Made by a program: the position numbers and the translations under genes
The notes under the pieces: generated by a model
The model's input: only the letters and a program-made list of their open reading frames with translations
Database searches by the model: none
Told to the model about the DNA's origin: nothing
Shown: piece by piece, positions 27,165 through 35,943 of the stretch
Numbering within the stretch: the first letter of the stretch is position 1
How the letters are laid out: each line of letters starts with the position of its first letter
Assembly (NCBI GenBank): GCA_016787525.1
Contig: JAEUUP010000093.1
Coordinates: 1 to 64,000 of the forward strand
Direction: 5' to 3'
DNA from: Saprospiraceae bacterium
GTDB lineage: Bacteria; Bacteroidota; Bacteroidia; Chitinophagales; Saprospiraceae
Length of the DNA stretch: 64,000 bases

Positions 27165-27455
27165 GCTCTTCGAGACAGGTTCTTGACTCGGGAGACAGAT
27201 TCTTGACTCGGGGAGACAGGTTCTTGACTCGGGGAGACAGATTCTTGACTCGGGGAGACAGATTCCTGACTCGGGGAGACAGATTCTCGACTCGAGGAGA
27301 CAGATTCTTGACTCGGGGAGACAGGTTCTTGACTCGGGGAGGCAGATTCTTGACTCGGGGAGACGGATTCTTGACTCGGGGAGGCAGATTCTTGACTCGG
27401 GGAGACAGATTCTTGACTCGGGGAGACAGATTCTTGACTCGGGGAGAGAGCCTCG
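27165..27455. repeat. 21-bp minisatellite, 13 copies
   Basis: The unit GGGGAGACAGATTCTTGACTC repeats with point changes. GACTCG-type anchors start at 27185, 27205, 27226, 27247, 27268, 27289, 27310, 27331, 27352, 27373, 27394, 27415 and 27436: one step of 20, then eleven of exactly 21. Because 21 is a multiple of three, frames stay open on both strands and would encode heptad repeats (LSPRVKN or SPSQESV on minus, RFLTRGD on plus). No promoter, start or domain supports translation. Confidence 0.93.
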
Positions 27456-27562
27456 TGACCATGCAAAGAACGCATCCTATAGCTTCACAAAGCGACTGAA
27501 CGTGAAAAAAGAGACATATACACAAATAGCAAGAAGTAGTGGGATTCCAAAATGGTTAACGG

Positions 27563-27835
27563 TCAGATTGGAAAAGTCAAGGGTACAAGTGAGTAGAAGT
27601 AAATCGTCTGTGATTGGGTCGCACAAAAAAGTTTAAATCGGTGTCGCTCGTTGTAAACAAAAATACGGAGCGTGTTAACCCCCTCCTTATTTCTGTCAAT
27701 AACGCAATACATGTTTTTATATTCTAAAAATGTAGATATTTTTTTTAAGAAGTTTTGAACTTTAACATCATTGAGGTTTTGAATCGCGATGATATGCCAA
27801 TATTTCGATGAGGTTTTTATATTTGATGTGACCAA
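27563..27835 (-). CDS. Short unknown open frame, doubtful
   Basis: 90 codons from a TTG start. The product (YWHIIAIQNLNDVKVQNFLK, then MYCVIDRNKEGVNTLRIFVY) has a plausible soluble composition but matches nothing I know. It lies in an otherwise gene-free kilobase next to a minisatellite. It may be a gene remnant or chance. Confidence 0.25.
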   Translation of the reverse strand: MVTSNIKTSSKYWHIIAIQNLNDVKVQNFLKKISTFLEYKNMYCVIDRNKEGVNTLRIFVYNERHRFKLFCATQSQTIYFYSLVPLTFPI

Positions 27836-27930
27836 TGGCTCAAAGAGCCTCGAAGGAGCTTTTTATTCATTATTCGCATATTGAAACGTAAGTTAGAAAA
27901 ACTTTAAAAGCTCATCCATTAGAAATTGGA

Positions 27931-27968
27931 ACACGTATCGGACTCCTTTCAAGAGTGTTGATACGTGT
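27931..27968. terminator. Hairpin upstream of uvrA
   Basis: ACACGTATC (27931-27939) pairs with GATACGTGT (27960-27968) around a 20-base loop. No T-run adjoins, so its role is open. Confidence 0.4.
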
Positions 27969-28075
27969 GTACTTTTGGGTGTTTTTCTACTTCTGATTGT
28001 GGCGTATCTAATACAAGCCTAAAACTGTACTGCAACTATTTTCAAACAAACCTTTTAAAACAATTCGTTTTTGAC

Positions 28076-28083
28076 TAAATTTG
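28076..28083 (+). promoter_or_regulatory. -7 element of uvrA
   Basis: TAAATTTG fits TAnnTTTG, 25 bp ahead of the ATG at 28109. I see no obvious LexA-type palindrome around it. Confidence 0.45.
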
Positions 28084-28108
28084 CCGTTTCTTAAAATCGT
28101 CCAATTTT

Positions 28109-31069
28109 ATGTCAAAAAAGAACAACGCTGCACAAGTCGCAACCGCGCCCAATACTCCCCCTCAGTATGAAGCCAATCCTATATTTGGTCAAGAGTACAT
28201 TGAGGTTATTGGTGCGAAAGTTCACAATTTGAAAAACGTCAATGTTCGTATCCCACGGCACCAGTTAGTGGTTATCACAGGTATTTCGGGGTCGGGCAAG
28301 TCTTCTTTGGCTTTCGACACCATCTATGCCGAAGGGCAACGGCGTTATATGGAGACTTTTTCGAGCTACGCTCGCCAATTCATCGGTTCAATGGAACGCC
28401 CCGATGTGGAGCAGATTACAGGTTTATCGCCTGTGATTTCGATTGAACAAAAGACGGTTGGGCGCAATCCGCGCTCGACAGTTGGGACGATTACAGAGAT
28501 TTATGACTTCATGCGCTTGTTGTATGCCCGCATTGGCGAAGCCTATTCCTACGCCACAGGCGAAAAAATGGTGAAATACACCGAAGAACAAATCCAAAAC
28601 CGCATTTTCGACCTTTTTTCAGAAAAAAAAATCATGCTACTCGCACCACTTGTGCGGGGTCGCAAGGGTCATTATCGCGAATTGTTCGATGGCATCCGAA
28701 AACAAGGCTATACGAAGGTGCGTGTGGACGGTGTGCTGATTGACCTCGAACCCAATTTGCAAGTTGACCGCTTCAAAACCCACGATATAGAAGTTGTTAT
28801 TGACCGCTTACAAGTGGGTGATGACCGTCGCGAACGCCTCGTTTCATCACTTGGGACAGCTTTGAAAATGGGTAATGGCATTGCGATGGTGATTGATGTT
28901 GAGAAAAACACCGCTATTACTGTTCCCAAGAACTCCTTTCCCAAAGGGGCTCCTTTGGAGAGAGAGGAGGGGGATTTGGTGACTTTTTCAAAACATTTGA
29001 TGGATCCCGTTTCGGGTATTTCTTACGAAGAGCCATCACCCAATACTTTTTCTTTCAATTCGCCTTATGGTTCTTGTCCGCATTGCAAAGGTTTGGGACA
29101 AGTCGCAGAAGTAGATTTGCAAAAAGTTATGCCCGATAAAACAAAGAGTATCAACGATGTAGGTATTGTGCCTTTTGGTGAAGTGAGAGAGAACTCGATG
29201 TTTCAGCAGTTGCGACAAATTGCCAAACGCTATAATTTTACCTTTTCGACACCTATAAAAGATATTCCCGAAACAGCACTCAATGTCATTTTATATGGTG
29301 GTGAAAACAAGTCGGTTAAACTAACCAATGCTGTTCCACAACAAGATCTGAACTATTTTGACTTAGCTTCGACGGGACTTGCACCGATGTTGAAAAAGTG
29401 GTATGAAGACACAAGTTCTGAAAAAATAGCTTCGTGGGCAGAGGATTTTATGACCGTCGGCACTTGCCCAGAGTGCGATGGTTTTCGATTGAAAAAAGAA
29501 TCATTGAGCTATAAATTGGCTGAAAAAAACATCGGCGAATTGTCGTTGATGGATATGAACGATTTGGGTGCATGGTTCGATGGCATTGACAAGCACTTGA
29601 CTGAGAAACAAAAAACCATTGCCAAAGACATTTTGAAGGAAATTCGCTTACGGATAGGCTTCTTGCTCAATGTCGGATTGGACTATTTGACGCTCAATCG
29701 TCCCGCAGGTTCATTGTCAGGTGGCGAATCACAGCGCATTCGTTTGGCAACACAAATTGGTTCGCAACTCACAGGCATCACGTATATATTGGACGAACCT
29801 TCTATCGGTTTGCATCAGCGTGACAATGAAAGGCTGATTGAGGCGTTGCGCCAACTCCGTGACATTGGCAATTCGGTTCTTGTTGTCGAACACGATAAAG
29901 ATATTATGATGGCTTCCGACTATCTGATGGATTTGGGTCCGGGCGCAGGCAAACACGGCGGCGAATTGGTTGGCGAAGGCACCCCCTCAGTATTTGTCGG
30001 CAATAGCACGCTCACAGCAGAATATCTGAACAATGTGCAACGCATCGAAGTCCCCAAAGACCGCCGAAAAGGCAACGGAAAGTCGCTGATACTGAGGGGG
30101 GCAACGGGCAATAATTTGAAAAACGTCAGCGTCACTATTCCGTTAGGTACTTTGACGATGGTAACAGGCGTGTCAGGCAGCGGCAAATCTACTTTGATAA
30201 ATGACACACTGTACCCGATTTTGCGCCAACATTTTTACAATTCTATCAAAAAACCGATGCCTTATGAAGCTGTCGAAGGATTGGAGCATTTGGACAAAGT
30301 GATAGAAATTGACCAAAGCCCAATTGGACGAACACCCCGTTCAAATCCAGCTACTTACACAGGCGTTTTTTCAGATATCCGCAATATTTTTGCCAGCTTA
30401 CCCGAAGCTAAAATCAGAGGTTACAAGCCAGGGCGATTTAGCTTCAATGTAAAAGGTGGTCGTTGCGAGACCTGCGAAGGTGGGGGCAGACGTGTTATCG
30501 AAATGAATTTCCTACCTGATGTCCAAGTGGATTGCGAAACTTGCATGGGTCGCCGCTACAATCGCGAAACCTTGGAAGTGTTGTACAAAGGCAAATCCAT
30601 CAACGATGTGTTGAATATGACCGTCGAGGAAGCCGTGATGTTTTTTGAAAATATTCCGAATATTTACCGCAAAATGAAGACTTTGCTTGATGTTGGTTTG
30701 GGCTATATCACACTCGGACAACAGGCGACAACCCTCTCAGGTGGCGAGGCGCAACGTGTGAAATTGGCGGAAGAACTCTCGAAAAAAGACACAGGCAACA
30801 CGATGTATATCTTAGATGAGCCAACCACAGGCTTGCATTTTGAGGATATTCAGCACTTGCTCGTCGTATTACAACGTTTGGTTGCCAAAGGCAATACTGT
30901 TGTCGTCATCGAACACAATATGGATGTGATAAAAGTGGGCGATTATGTGATTGATATGGGTTTGGAAGGCGGTTTTCGTGGTGGTGAAGTGATTGTCGCA
31001 GGCACACCCGAAGATGTTGCAGCACATCCGACGAGTCATACGGGGCGGTTTTTGAAGTTGGAGTTGTGA
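28109..31069 (+). CDS. uvrA: Excinuclease ABC subunit A
   Basis: DNA-damage recognition ATPase of nucleotide excision repair, acting with UvrB. 986 residues. It has two ABC modules: Walker A GISGSGKSSLAFD near residue 55 and GVSGSGKSTLIND near 690, with signatures LSGGESQRIRLA and LSGGEAQRVKLA. Zinc-binding cysteines are seen in CPHCKGLG, CPECDGFRL and the CETCEGGGRR...CETCMGRRYN pair. Three motif copies lie inside: 28157 near the N-terminus (PPQYEANP, in a poorly conserved extension), 29982 (TPSVF) and 30089 (ILRG, just before the second ABC module). A small gene follows 16 bp downstream. Confidence 0.97.
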   Translation: MSKKNNAAQVATAPNTPPQYEANPIFGQEYIEVIGAKVHNLKNVNVRIPRHQLVVITGISGSGKSSLAFDTIYAEGQRRYMETFSSYARQFIGSMERPDVEQITGLSPVISIEQKTVGRNPRSTVGTITEIYDFMRLLYARIGEAYSYATGEKMVKYTEEQIQNRIFDLFSEKKIMLLAPLVRGRKGHYRELFDGIRKQGYTKVRVDGVLIDLEPNLQVDRFKTHDIEVVIDRLQVGDDRRERLVSSLGTALKMGNGIAMVIDVEKNTAITVPKNSFPKGAPLEREEGDLVTFSKHLMDPVSGISYEEPSPNTFSFNSPYGSCPHCKGLGQVAEVDLQKVMPDKTKSINDVGIVPFGEVRENSMFQQLRQIAKRYNFTFSTPIKDIPETALNVILYGGENKSVKLTNAVPQQDLNYFDLASTGLAPMLKKWYEDTSSEKIASWAEDFMTVGTCPECDGFRLKKESLSYKLAEKNIGELSLMDMNDLGAWFDGIDKHLTEKQKTIAKDILKEIRLRIGFLLNVGLDYLTLNRPAGSLSGGESQRIRLATQIGSQLTGITYILDEPSIGLHQRDNERLIEALRQLRDIGNSVLVVEHDKDIMMASDYLMDLGPGAGKHGGELVGEGTPSVFVGNSTLTAEYLNNVQRIEVPKDRRKGNGKSLILRGATGNNLKNVSVTIPLGTLTMVTGVSGSGKSTLINDTLYPILRQHFYNSIKKPMPYEAVEGLEHLDKVIEIDQSPIGRTPRSNPATYTGVFSDIRNIFASLPEAKIRGYKPGRFSFNVKGGRCETCEGGGRRVIEMNFLPDVQVDCETCMGRRYNRETLEVLYKGKSINDVLNMTVEEAVMFFENIPNIYRKMKTLLDVGLGYITLGQQATTLSGGEAQRVKLAEELSKKDTGNTMYILDEPTTGLHFEDIQHLLVVLQRLVAKGNTVVVIEHNMDVIKVGDYVIDMGLEGGFRGGEVIVAGTPEDVAAHPTSHTGRFLKLEL

Positions 31070-31085
31070 TAAAAAACATAGAGAA

Positions 31086-31544
31086 ATGGGATTTTGGGAC
31101 TATATTGAAAGAGAAAATGAAAAAAGACGGGCCGAACAATATATTGATAACCCTAATCATATAGCATGGATGAGTCTTGCCTACGGTTTAGTCTTAGTTT
31201 TATTCGTCTTTGTTTTTTGTCCTATGAATGATAAAAGACTTAGAAAAGATTATGAAGAGCTTAGTCGTCCATGCCGTCGTAGTTTTTATAAATATCCTAT
31301 TTATGGTATCGTGAAAGAAAAAGAAATAGATACTAAAGTAAGGGTTTCACGATTACACATTCAATCTTTAGAATCGGGAGCAATAGATAAAATTGATTGC
31401 CGATGTGATGAAGTATCTAAACTTATAGATGTGGTAGAAATTGGTGATACCATATTGAAAACGGCTGATACGCTTTGGATAAAGGTTATAAACTATCCAA
31501 AATACAGCGAATTGAATTATCGTAAAACTTTTAAGGAAGAGTAA
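31086..31544 (+). CDS. Small single-pass membrane protein, unknown function
   Basis: 152 residues. A charged N-terminus (MGFWDYIERENEKRRAEQY) is followed by one membrane helix (about 28-46, WMSLAYGLVLVLFVFVF) and a ~100-residue soluble domain (FYKYPIYGIVKEKEIDTK). It starts 16 bp after uvrA and may be co-transcribed. Composition is AT-rich compared with uvrA. A TACTGAGGGG copy begins three bases after the stop codon (31547). Confidence 0.65.
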   Translation: MGFWDYIERENEKRRAEQYIDNPNHIAWMSLAYGLVLVLFVFVFCPMNDKRLRKDYEELSRPCRRSFYKYPIYGIVKEKEIDTKVRVSRLHIQSLESGAIDKIDCRCDEVSKLIDVVEIGDTILKTADTLWIKVINYPKYSELNYRKTFKEE

Positions 31545-31607
31545 AAATACTGAGGGGTACATTTTCATCAAAACCCAATCAATCTAAATCCTCAATCAAC
31601 AATTCAC

Positions 31608-31615
31608 TACATTTG
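31608..31615 (+). promoter_or_regulatory. -7 element of the nucleoid-associated gene
   Basis: TACATTTG fits TAnnTTTG, 44 bp before the ATG at 31660. Confidence 0.4.
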
Positions 31616-31659
31616 CACTCAAACCCATCATTCATCCATAAAAGATTCATCAATTAACT

Positions 31660-32712
31660 ATGTTAGATTTTTCTCAAACCAATATTGTGCGCCTTGCTAT
31701 TACGTGGTCGGGTAACAAGGAACTCAATGAAGGGGTTGTCATTCCAAAATCAACTTTGGTAACAGTCAACGACTATGTGCATCAAATATTGACCACTACT
31801 TTTTTCAAACCTTTTGAGAAAAATGAAGAGTTTTTTTACTTCACAGACGACGAAGATGTCAGCCACAATGCTGTTTACCAATCCTGTGTCAAAGTTTTTG
31901 ATAACCCCGATACACTTTCTGAAGAGGCTGCCACTCTGACGCAGCGATTGTATGAGTTTTCAACCGAGCCAAAGATAAAAGGTGGCGAGTTTTTTATGGC
32001 GTTATTCGATTCGGTGGTTTTGGAAGGTGAGGCGATGCCTGCTATTGGTGTCTTCAAAATTGTGCAAAAAGACCCATTTTTGAGAGTTGAAAAGACCACT
32101 GAAGCATTTTCGGTCAACGTAGGTGAAGGAATTGGCACAGGTAAATTGGCGATGGCTGCTTTGATTTTCGGCGTGGACGAAGCGGATGGTTTTCGGGTGA
32201 TGGCGATGGACAATGTGCAGAAAAAAGACACCCCCTCAGTATGGTTGAGCAAATTTTTGGTTGTCAAGCCCATTGAGGACAATTACTTCAACACACGGCA
32301 CTACATGAATTTGGCAAGCGAATTCATCACGCAGAAAGCACCTGCTAAATTCAGTTTGGACAAAACCGATACCGTTGATTTGCTCAATCGTTCTTCGTTG
32401 TATTTCAAAGAAAATGACCATTTTGAGATTGAAGACTTTGCAAAAACACTATTCCCAGAAGCCGAAGAACAACAAGAAGTATTCAAAGAGTTTAAGGAAG
32501 AATATACTCAGATGTCTGAAATTCCGTTAGCTGACCAATTTGATATTAGCAAACAAGCGATGCGTAAATCGAGTAAGGTGTTTAAAAAAGTGATAAAACT
32601 CGATGACAATTTTCACATCTATGTGCATGGTCGCCGCGAATTGATAGAGCGTGGCTACGACGCTGAGAAAGGGCAGACCTACTATAAAATCTACTTTGAC
32701 CAAGAAGAATAA
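31660..32712 (+). CDS. Nucleoid-associated protein, NdpA/YejK-like
   Basis: 350 residues, cytoplasmic. The N-terminal part follows the NdpA (37-kDa nucleoid-associated) family, with a conserved FFMALFDSVVLEGEAMPAIG core and a later FLVVKPIEDNYFNTRH stretch. The family binds the nucleoid in E. coli; what it does there is poorly known. The C-terminus is acidic and helical (EEQQEVFKEFKEEYTQM). A motif copy (32231, antisense) encodes TPSVW. The next gene starts 20 bp downstream. Confidence 0.8.
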   Translation: MLDFSQTNIVRLAITWSGNKELNEGVVIPKSTLVTVNDYVHQILTTTFFKPFEKNEEFFYFTDDEDVSHNAVYQSCVKVFDNPDTLSEEAATLTQRLYEFSTEPKIKGGEFFMALFDSVVLEGEAMPAIGVFKIVQKDPFLRVEKTTEAFSVNVGEGIGTGKLAMAALIFGVDEADGFRVMAMDNVQKKDTPSVWLSKFLVVKPIEDNYFNTRHYMNLASEFITQKAPAKFSLDKTDTVDLLNRSSLYFKENDHFEIEDFAKTLFPEAEEQQEVFKEFKEEYTQMSEIPLADQFDISKQAMRKSSKVFKKVIKLDDNFHIYVHGRRELIERGYDAEKGQTYYKIYFDQEE

Positions 32713-32732
32713 GCTTTGACAAATAAGGATGG

Positions 32733-33881
32733 ATGGATATTGTTTCGACTTTGATAACACTCGTTTTTTGTGGCGCAACGGCAGTGCAGTTGTTCTTTTG
32801 GATATTTATATTTTCAAAATTAGCCTTTTTCAATCAAAACAAACATTTAGGCTTAGCCAATTCAACCGATTTTGACACTCTTCCGATTCCCCAACAAGCT
32901 GTTTCGGTTGTCATTTGTGCCAGAAATGAAGCAGAGAACCTACGACTCAACCTACCTAAAATCTTAACACAGGACTATCCCAATTTTGAAGTTATTGTGG
33001 TCAATGATGTGTCAACTGATGACACAGCTCGTGTTTTGGATGATTTTTCAAAAACATATGCTCACCTAAAAATTGTGACACTTTCTGAGAAAAAAGGACT
33101 GGGTAAAAAAAGTGCTTTAGCCGAAGGCATTGAACAGGCAACTTACGATTGGTTGTTGATGACGGATGCTGATTGTGCCCCCCTCAGTAATCGTTGGATT
33201 GCGGGCATGATGCAAGGCATTCTTTGTGACAAAGAAATGGTGTTAGGGTATGCTCCTTATGCGAAACGTGACAGTAGTTTTCTCAATAAGTTTATTCGAT
33301 TTGAAACAGTATGGACAGCTACTCAATATTTGAGTTTTGCACTGATTGGGCAGCCTTATATGGGAGTTGGGAGGAATTTGTTATACAATAAAAAATTATA
33401 CAGAAAAGTAAATGGTTTTGAAAAACACAAAGACTTGGCGTCAGGTGACGACGATTTATTTGTTAATCAGGTTATTACACAAAAAAATTTTTCAATTATT
33501 TTACATGAAGATACATTTATGGTTTCAGAACCGAAAACTCAATGGAAAAGCTATTTTACCCAGAAAAAAAGACACTTATCGGCAGGAAATCGTTACTTAT
33601 TGAAACACAAAATAATGCTTGGCATGGTATCAGTATCGCATTTTTTCTTCTTTGTGACAATAATTTTGGCATCATATGCAAAAATTAGCACGATGTTTGC
33701 AGTAGCAAATATCGTTGTAAGAACGATATTGATATGGACAGTTTACGCAAAAATTCTACGGAAGTTGCACGAAGAACGACTTTTGTGGTGGATACCTCTA
33801 CTTGATGTTTTCTATGTCTTTTTCTATCTCGTCTTTGCATCAACTATTATCCTTAGAGCACCGCCACATAGGTGGCGATAA
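32733..33881 (+). CDS. Membrane glycosyltransferase, family 2
   Basis: 382 residues. One N-terminal membrane helix (TLITLVFCGATAVQLFFWIF) and about three C-terminal ones flank a GT2 domain: SVVICARNEAENL, VVNDVSTDDT, the DxD-type TDADCAP, SGDDDLFVNQ and a QKKRHLSAG motif like the QxxRW of processive enzymes. It likely builds a surface polysaccharide or glycolipid. A motif copy (33178, antisense) falls immediately after the metal-binding TDADC and encodes APLSN. Confidence 0.88.
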   Translation: MDIVSTLITLVFCGATAVQLFFWIFIFSKLAFFNQNKHLGLANSTDFDTLPIPQQAVSVVICARNEAENLRLNLPKILTQDYPNFEVIVVNDVSTDDTARVLDDFSKTYAHLKIVTLSEKKGLGKKSALAEGIEQATYDWLLMTDADCAPLSNRWIAGMMQGILCDKEMVLGYAPYAKRDSSFLNKFIRFETVWTATQYLSFALIGQPYMGVGRNLLYNKKLYRKVNGFEKHKDLASGDDDLFVNQVITQKNFSIILHEDTFMVSEPKTQWKSYFTQKKRHLSAGNRYLLKHKIMLGMVSVSHFFFFVTIILASYAKISTMFAVANIVVRTILIWTVYAKILRKLHEERLLWWIPLLDVFYVFFYLVFASTIILRAPPHRWR

Positions 33882-33909
33882 TTTCCAAACTGTATCTGAA
33901 ACCAAACCC

Positions 33910-34578
33910 ATGACAGCATCCGCTAACACAGTCCAGAGCAGACTGAACTCTAGAACAGCAGACGACTATGCACTCGTCCTCCAAGCCATCAATGGCAACC
34001 AACAAGCGTACGATACACTCTTGAATCGCTATCGCAACTCAGTTTATCATGCCATATTCAAAATGGTTAACAATCGTGACGATGCGGACGATTTGACCAT
34101 TGAAGCCTTCGGCAAAGCATTCAACAAACTGCCAAGTTACGCACCTAACTATGCGTTTTCGACATGGTTGTTCAAGATTGCTATCAACAATTGCATTGAC
34201 CACATTCGCAAGAAACGTCTGCAAACTTACTCTATGGACGACCCTATCACTGCTGATAGCCGTTTGGAGTTTTCACACAGCATACGTGACAATGAGCCTG
34301 ACCCTGAGCAGTTGATGGTGCATGACCAAAAAATCGCTCATGTACGTCATTTGGTACAAACACTCAATGCCAAGTATCGTGCCATGATTGAATTGCGCTA
34401 CTACGAAGAGCTGAGTTATGAAGAAATTGCAGCAGAAATGAATCTGCCACTCGGGACAGTAAAAGCTCAACTTTTTCGTGCGAAAGAGCTTTTGTATCAT
34501 CAGTTGAAAAGTAGCACGTCGAAGCCTTATATTGATGTAAAAGGTCGAAAAAACAAAGGGTTGGCAGAAGCTGCGTAG
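33910..34578 (+). CDS. ECF-type RNA polymerase sigma factor
   Basis: 222 residues from ATG 33910. An in-frame ATG at 33802 lies inside the previous gene and gives a non-sigma extension. Region 2 is YDTLLNRYRNSVYHAIFKMV and DADDLTIEAFGKAFNKL; region 4 is YYEELSYEEIAAEMNLPLGT. No anti-sigma gene is adjacent. It lies 28 bp after the glycosyltransferase, so the two may be co-transcribed. Confidence 0.93.
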   Translation: MTASANTVQSRLNSRTADDYALVLQAINGNQQAYDTLLNRYRNSVYHAIFKMVNNRDDADDLTIEAFGKAFNKLPSYAPNYAFSTWLFKIAINNCIDHIRKKRLQTYSMDDPITADSRLEFSHSIRDNEPDPEQLMVHDQKIAHVRHLVQTLNAKYRAMIELRYYEELSYEEIAAEMNLPLGTVKAQLFRAKELLYHQLKSSTSKPYIDVKGRKNKGLAEAA

Positions 34579-34589
34579 TGTTTTTGTAG

Positions 34590-34632
34590 AAATACTGAGG
34601 GGTAGCCTGCTTATATTCGCCCCTCAGTATTT
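34590..34632. terminator. Hairpin built from two inverted motif copies
   Basis: AAATACTGAGGGG (34590-34602) and CCCCTCAGTATTT (34620-34632) pair perfectly over 13 bp with a 17-base loop. It starts 11 bp after the sigma-factor stop. Only a short T-run follows. Confidence 0.78.
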
Positions 34633-34634
34633 CC

Positions 34635-34669
34635 TAAAAAAACGTCCCGACTACTGAACGTATCGGGAC
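34635..34669 (-). terminator. Intrinsic terminator of the LexA-like gene
   Basis: GTCCCGA (34644-34650) pairs with TCGGGAC (34663-34669). In minus-strand sense it is followed by seven T (34641-34635), so it serves the gene ending at 34714. Confidence 0.75.
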
Positions 34670-34713
34670 ATCGCATCAAAAAAACAGCAGGATATTAAAA
34701 CGAGAGAAAAATC

Positions 34714-35457
34714 TTAGAATTGGCTAATACGGCGAATAACCTTATAGAGTCGGGTGAATTCATTGACTTCTTCGACGAATGGATCGTGTTCAAGATAGTT
34801 GGCTGATACGAGTTTGAGGCTCGTGACGCGACCTGCTTTATTTTTGATGCATTTCACATACTTGACCCAAACGGAGCCATTGGTGCGTACAGCATAAATT
34901 TCATTATCTTTGACATCTTGCACGCTATTGATTTCTCGACAAACGACAATGTCTCCATTATTGATAATAGGTTCCATTGAGTTACCATTGATAGGGAATG
35001 CGACCAAATTACCACCAGAAATACCTGGAATTGAGAAATGGCTATTACTTTCGCGTGAAAAGCTACCGACATCAACAGCAGTACCTGCAAAGGCTTCTGT
35101 GGTTGTGAAAACAATATTACCCTTGGGACCTTCACTAAAAGTGTACATCTCGTACATTTTTGCCATAGGTGAATCGTCTTCAAATGGTTGCCCTGCACCT
35201 TCTATCATGTATGCTTCGCTGATATTGTAGGCGCGACAAAATTGGCGTGCTTGCCCATAGTCAATCACACGTTTGCTTGTCGGATCAAGATAGGCACGAA
35301 TAATGTGACCATAACTCTTGTTCCCTAAGACTTTTTCAGCAACATCGCCAACACCACGACCATTGCGGTCGTTTTTGACGATAGTACCTCTGTCTTCAAG
35401 TTGTTTGAAGATTTTCACAAAACGTTCATTGAGCATGACTCTGTCTTCTCGTATCAT
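34714..35457 (-). CDS. LexA/phage-repressor-like regulator (HTH plus S24 peptidase)
   Basis: 247 residues; a start at codon 8 (MLNERFVKIF) is also possible. The N-terminal ~90 residues are a helix-turn-helix (VAEKVLGNKSYGHIIRAYLD). The C-terminal half is an S24 domain with the catalytic Ser in NGNSMEPIINNGD (about 160) and Lys in VWVKYVK (about 199). An Ala-Gly pair at 124-125 (AFAGTA) sits about 36 residues before the Ser, close to the LexA spacing, so RecA-stimulated self-cleavage is possible. It is divergent from a ParA gene across 486 bp. Confidence 0.85.
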   Translation of the reverse strand: MIREDRVMLNERFVKIFKQLEDRGTIVKNDRNGRGVGDVAEKVLGNKSYGHIIRAYLDPTSKRVIDYGQARQFCRAYNISEAYMIEGAGQPFEDDSPMAKMYEMYTFSEGPKGNIVFTTTEAFAGTAVDVGSFSRESNSHFSIPGISGGNLVAFPINGNSMEPIINNGDIVVCREINSVQDVKDNEIYAVRTNGSVWVKYVKCIKNKAGRVTSLKLVSANYLEHDPFVEEVNEFTRLYKVIRRISQF

Positions 35458-35527
35458 AGCATTTCAGAATTTTAAAATTAAGAAATATCTTTTAGATTGA
35501 TTTAAAACAATTTAATCAATTGTGACC

Positions 35528-35558
35528 CAAAGTTAAAACAAATGATTTTTATAAACAA
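35528..35558 (-). promoter_or_regulatory. Promoter of the LexA-like gene
   Basis: In minus-strand sense TAACTTTG (35535-35528) and TTTG (about 35559-35556), spaced by about 20 bases. Confidence 0.6.
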
Positions 35559-35831
35559 ATTTTTTTAATAAAATTATTAACCTTGTTTCAAAATTTTTTG
35601 TTTGTTTTTATAAAATATTGTTTATCAATTAATTACAAAGCATTAATTGTTTTTAACTGCTTTATAAAAAACGCAATTTGTTTACCTCCATGGTATTTGT
35701 TTTTTTGTGTATTAAATTGACATAGCTATTATTCTAATAATTAGGCTTGTCATATATATTGTTACAGAGTAATTTAGTGTATTTACAACATAAAATAAAA
35801 ACAAATTTTGATAGAATCTATATCCATTTTG

Positions 35832-35862
35832 TTGGAAAAAAGCATGAAAAAATATACTTTTA
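35832..35862 (+). promoter_or_regulatory. Probable parA promoter
   Basis: TTG at 35832-35834 and TACTTTTA at 35855-35862, one mismatch from TAnnTTTG, spacing 20. The start codon lies 81 bp downstream. Confidence 0.4.
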
Positions 35863-35943
35863 CGCTTTGAACAGGTAGCCATTTTAGTGGCAGTCTGCTA
35901 TTTTATTCTACTTTCTTAAATCTTAAAAGACTGAACTTTATCT

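Larger units (their letters stand above)
27057..28108. other. 1-kb intergenic region with a minisatellite
   Basis: It holds the 21-bp tandem repeat (27165-27455), a hairpin (27931-27968), the uvrA -7 element and perhaps a short unknown gene on the minus strand (27563-27835). Between these I see nothing else. None of the dispersed motif copies falls here. Confidence 0.7.
35458..35943. other. 486-bp very AT-rich divergent control region
   Basis: It separates the LexA-like regulator and parA. The sequence is rich in TTTGTTT/AAACAAA words (near 35545, 35600, 35678, 35698 and 35800) and contains promoters facing both ways. It could hold operators for the repressor or a parS-like site for the ParA/RHH pair. 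I could not define a clean repeat. Confidence 0.6.

Noticed and set aside
27127..27525. Protein genes on either strand of the 21-bp repeat
   Set aside because: Open frames follow from a period divisible by three; there is no promoter, plausible start or domain, and both strands are equally open.
33802..33909. Longer start for the second ECF sigma factor
   Set aside because: It lies inside the preceding glycosyltransferase gene and adds residues not found in sigma factors.
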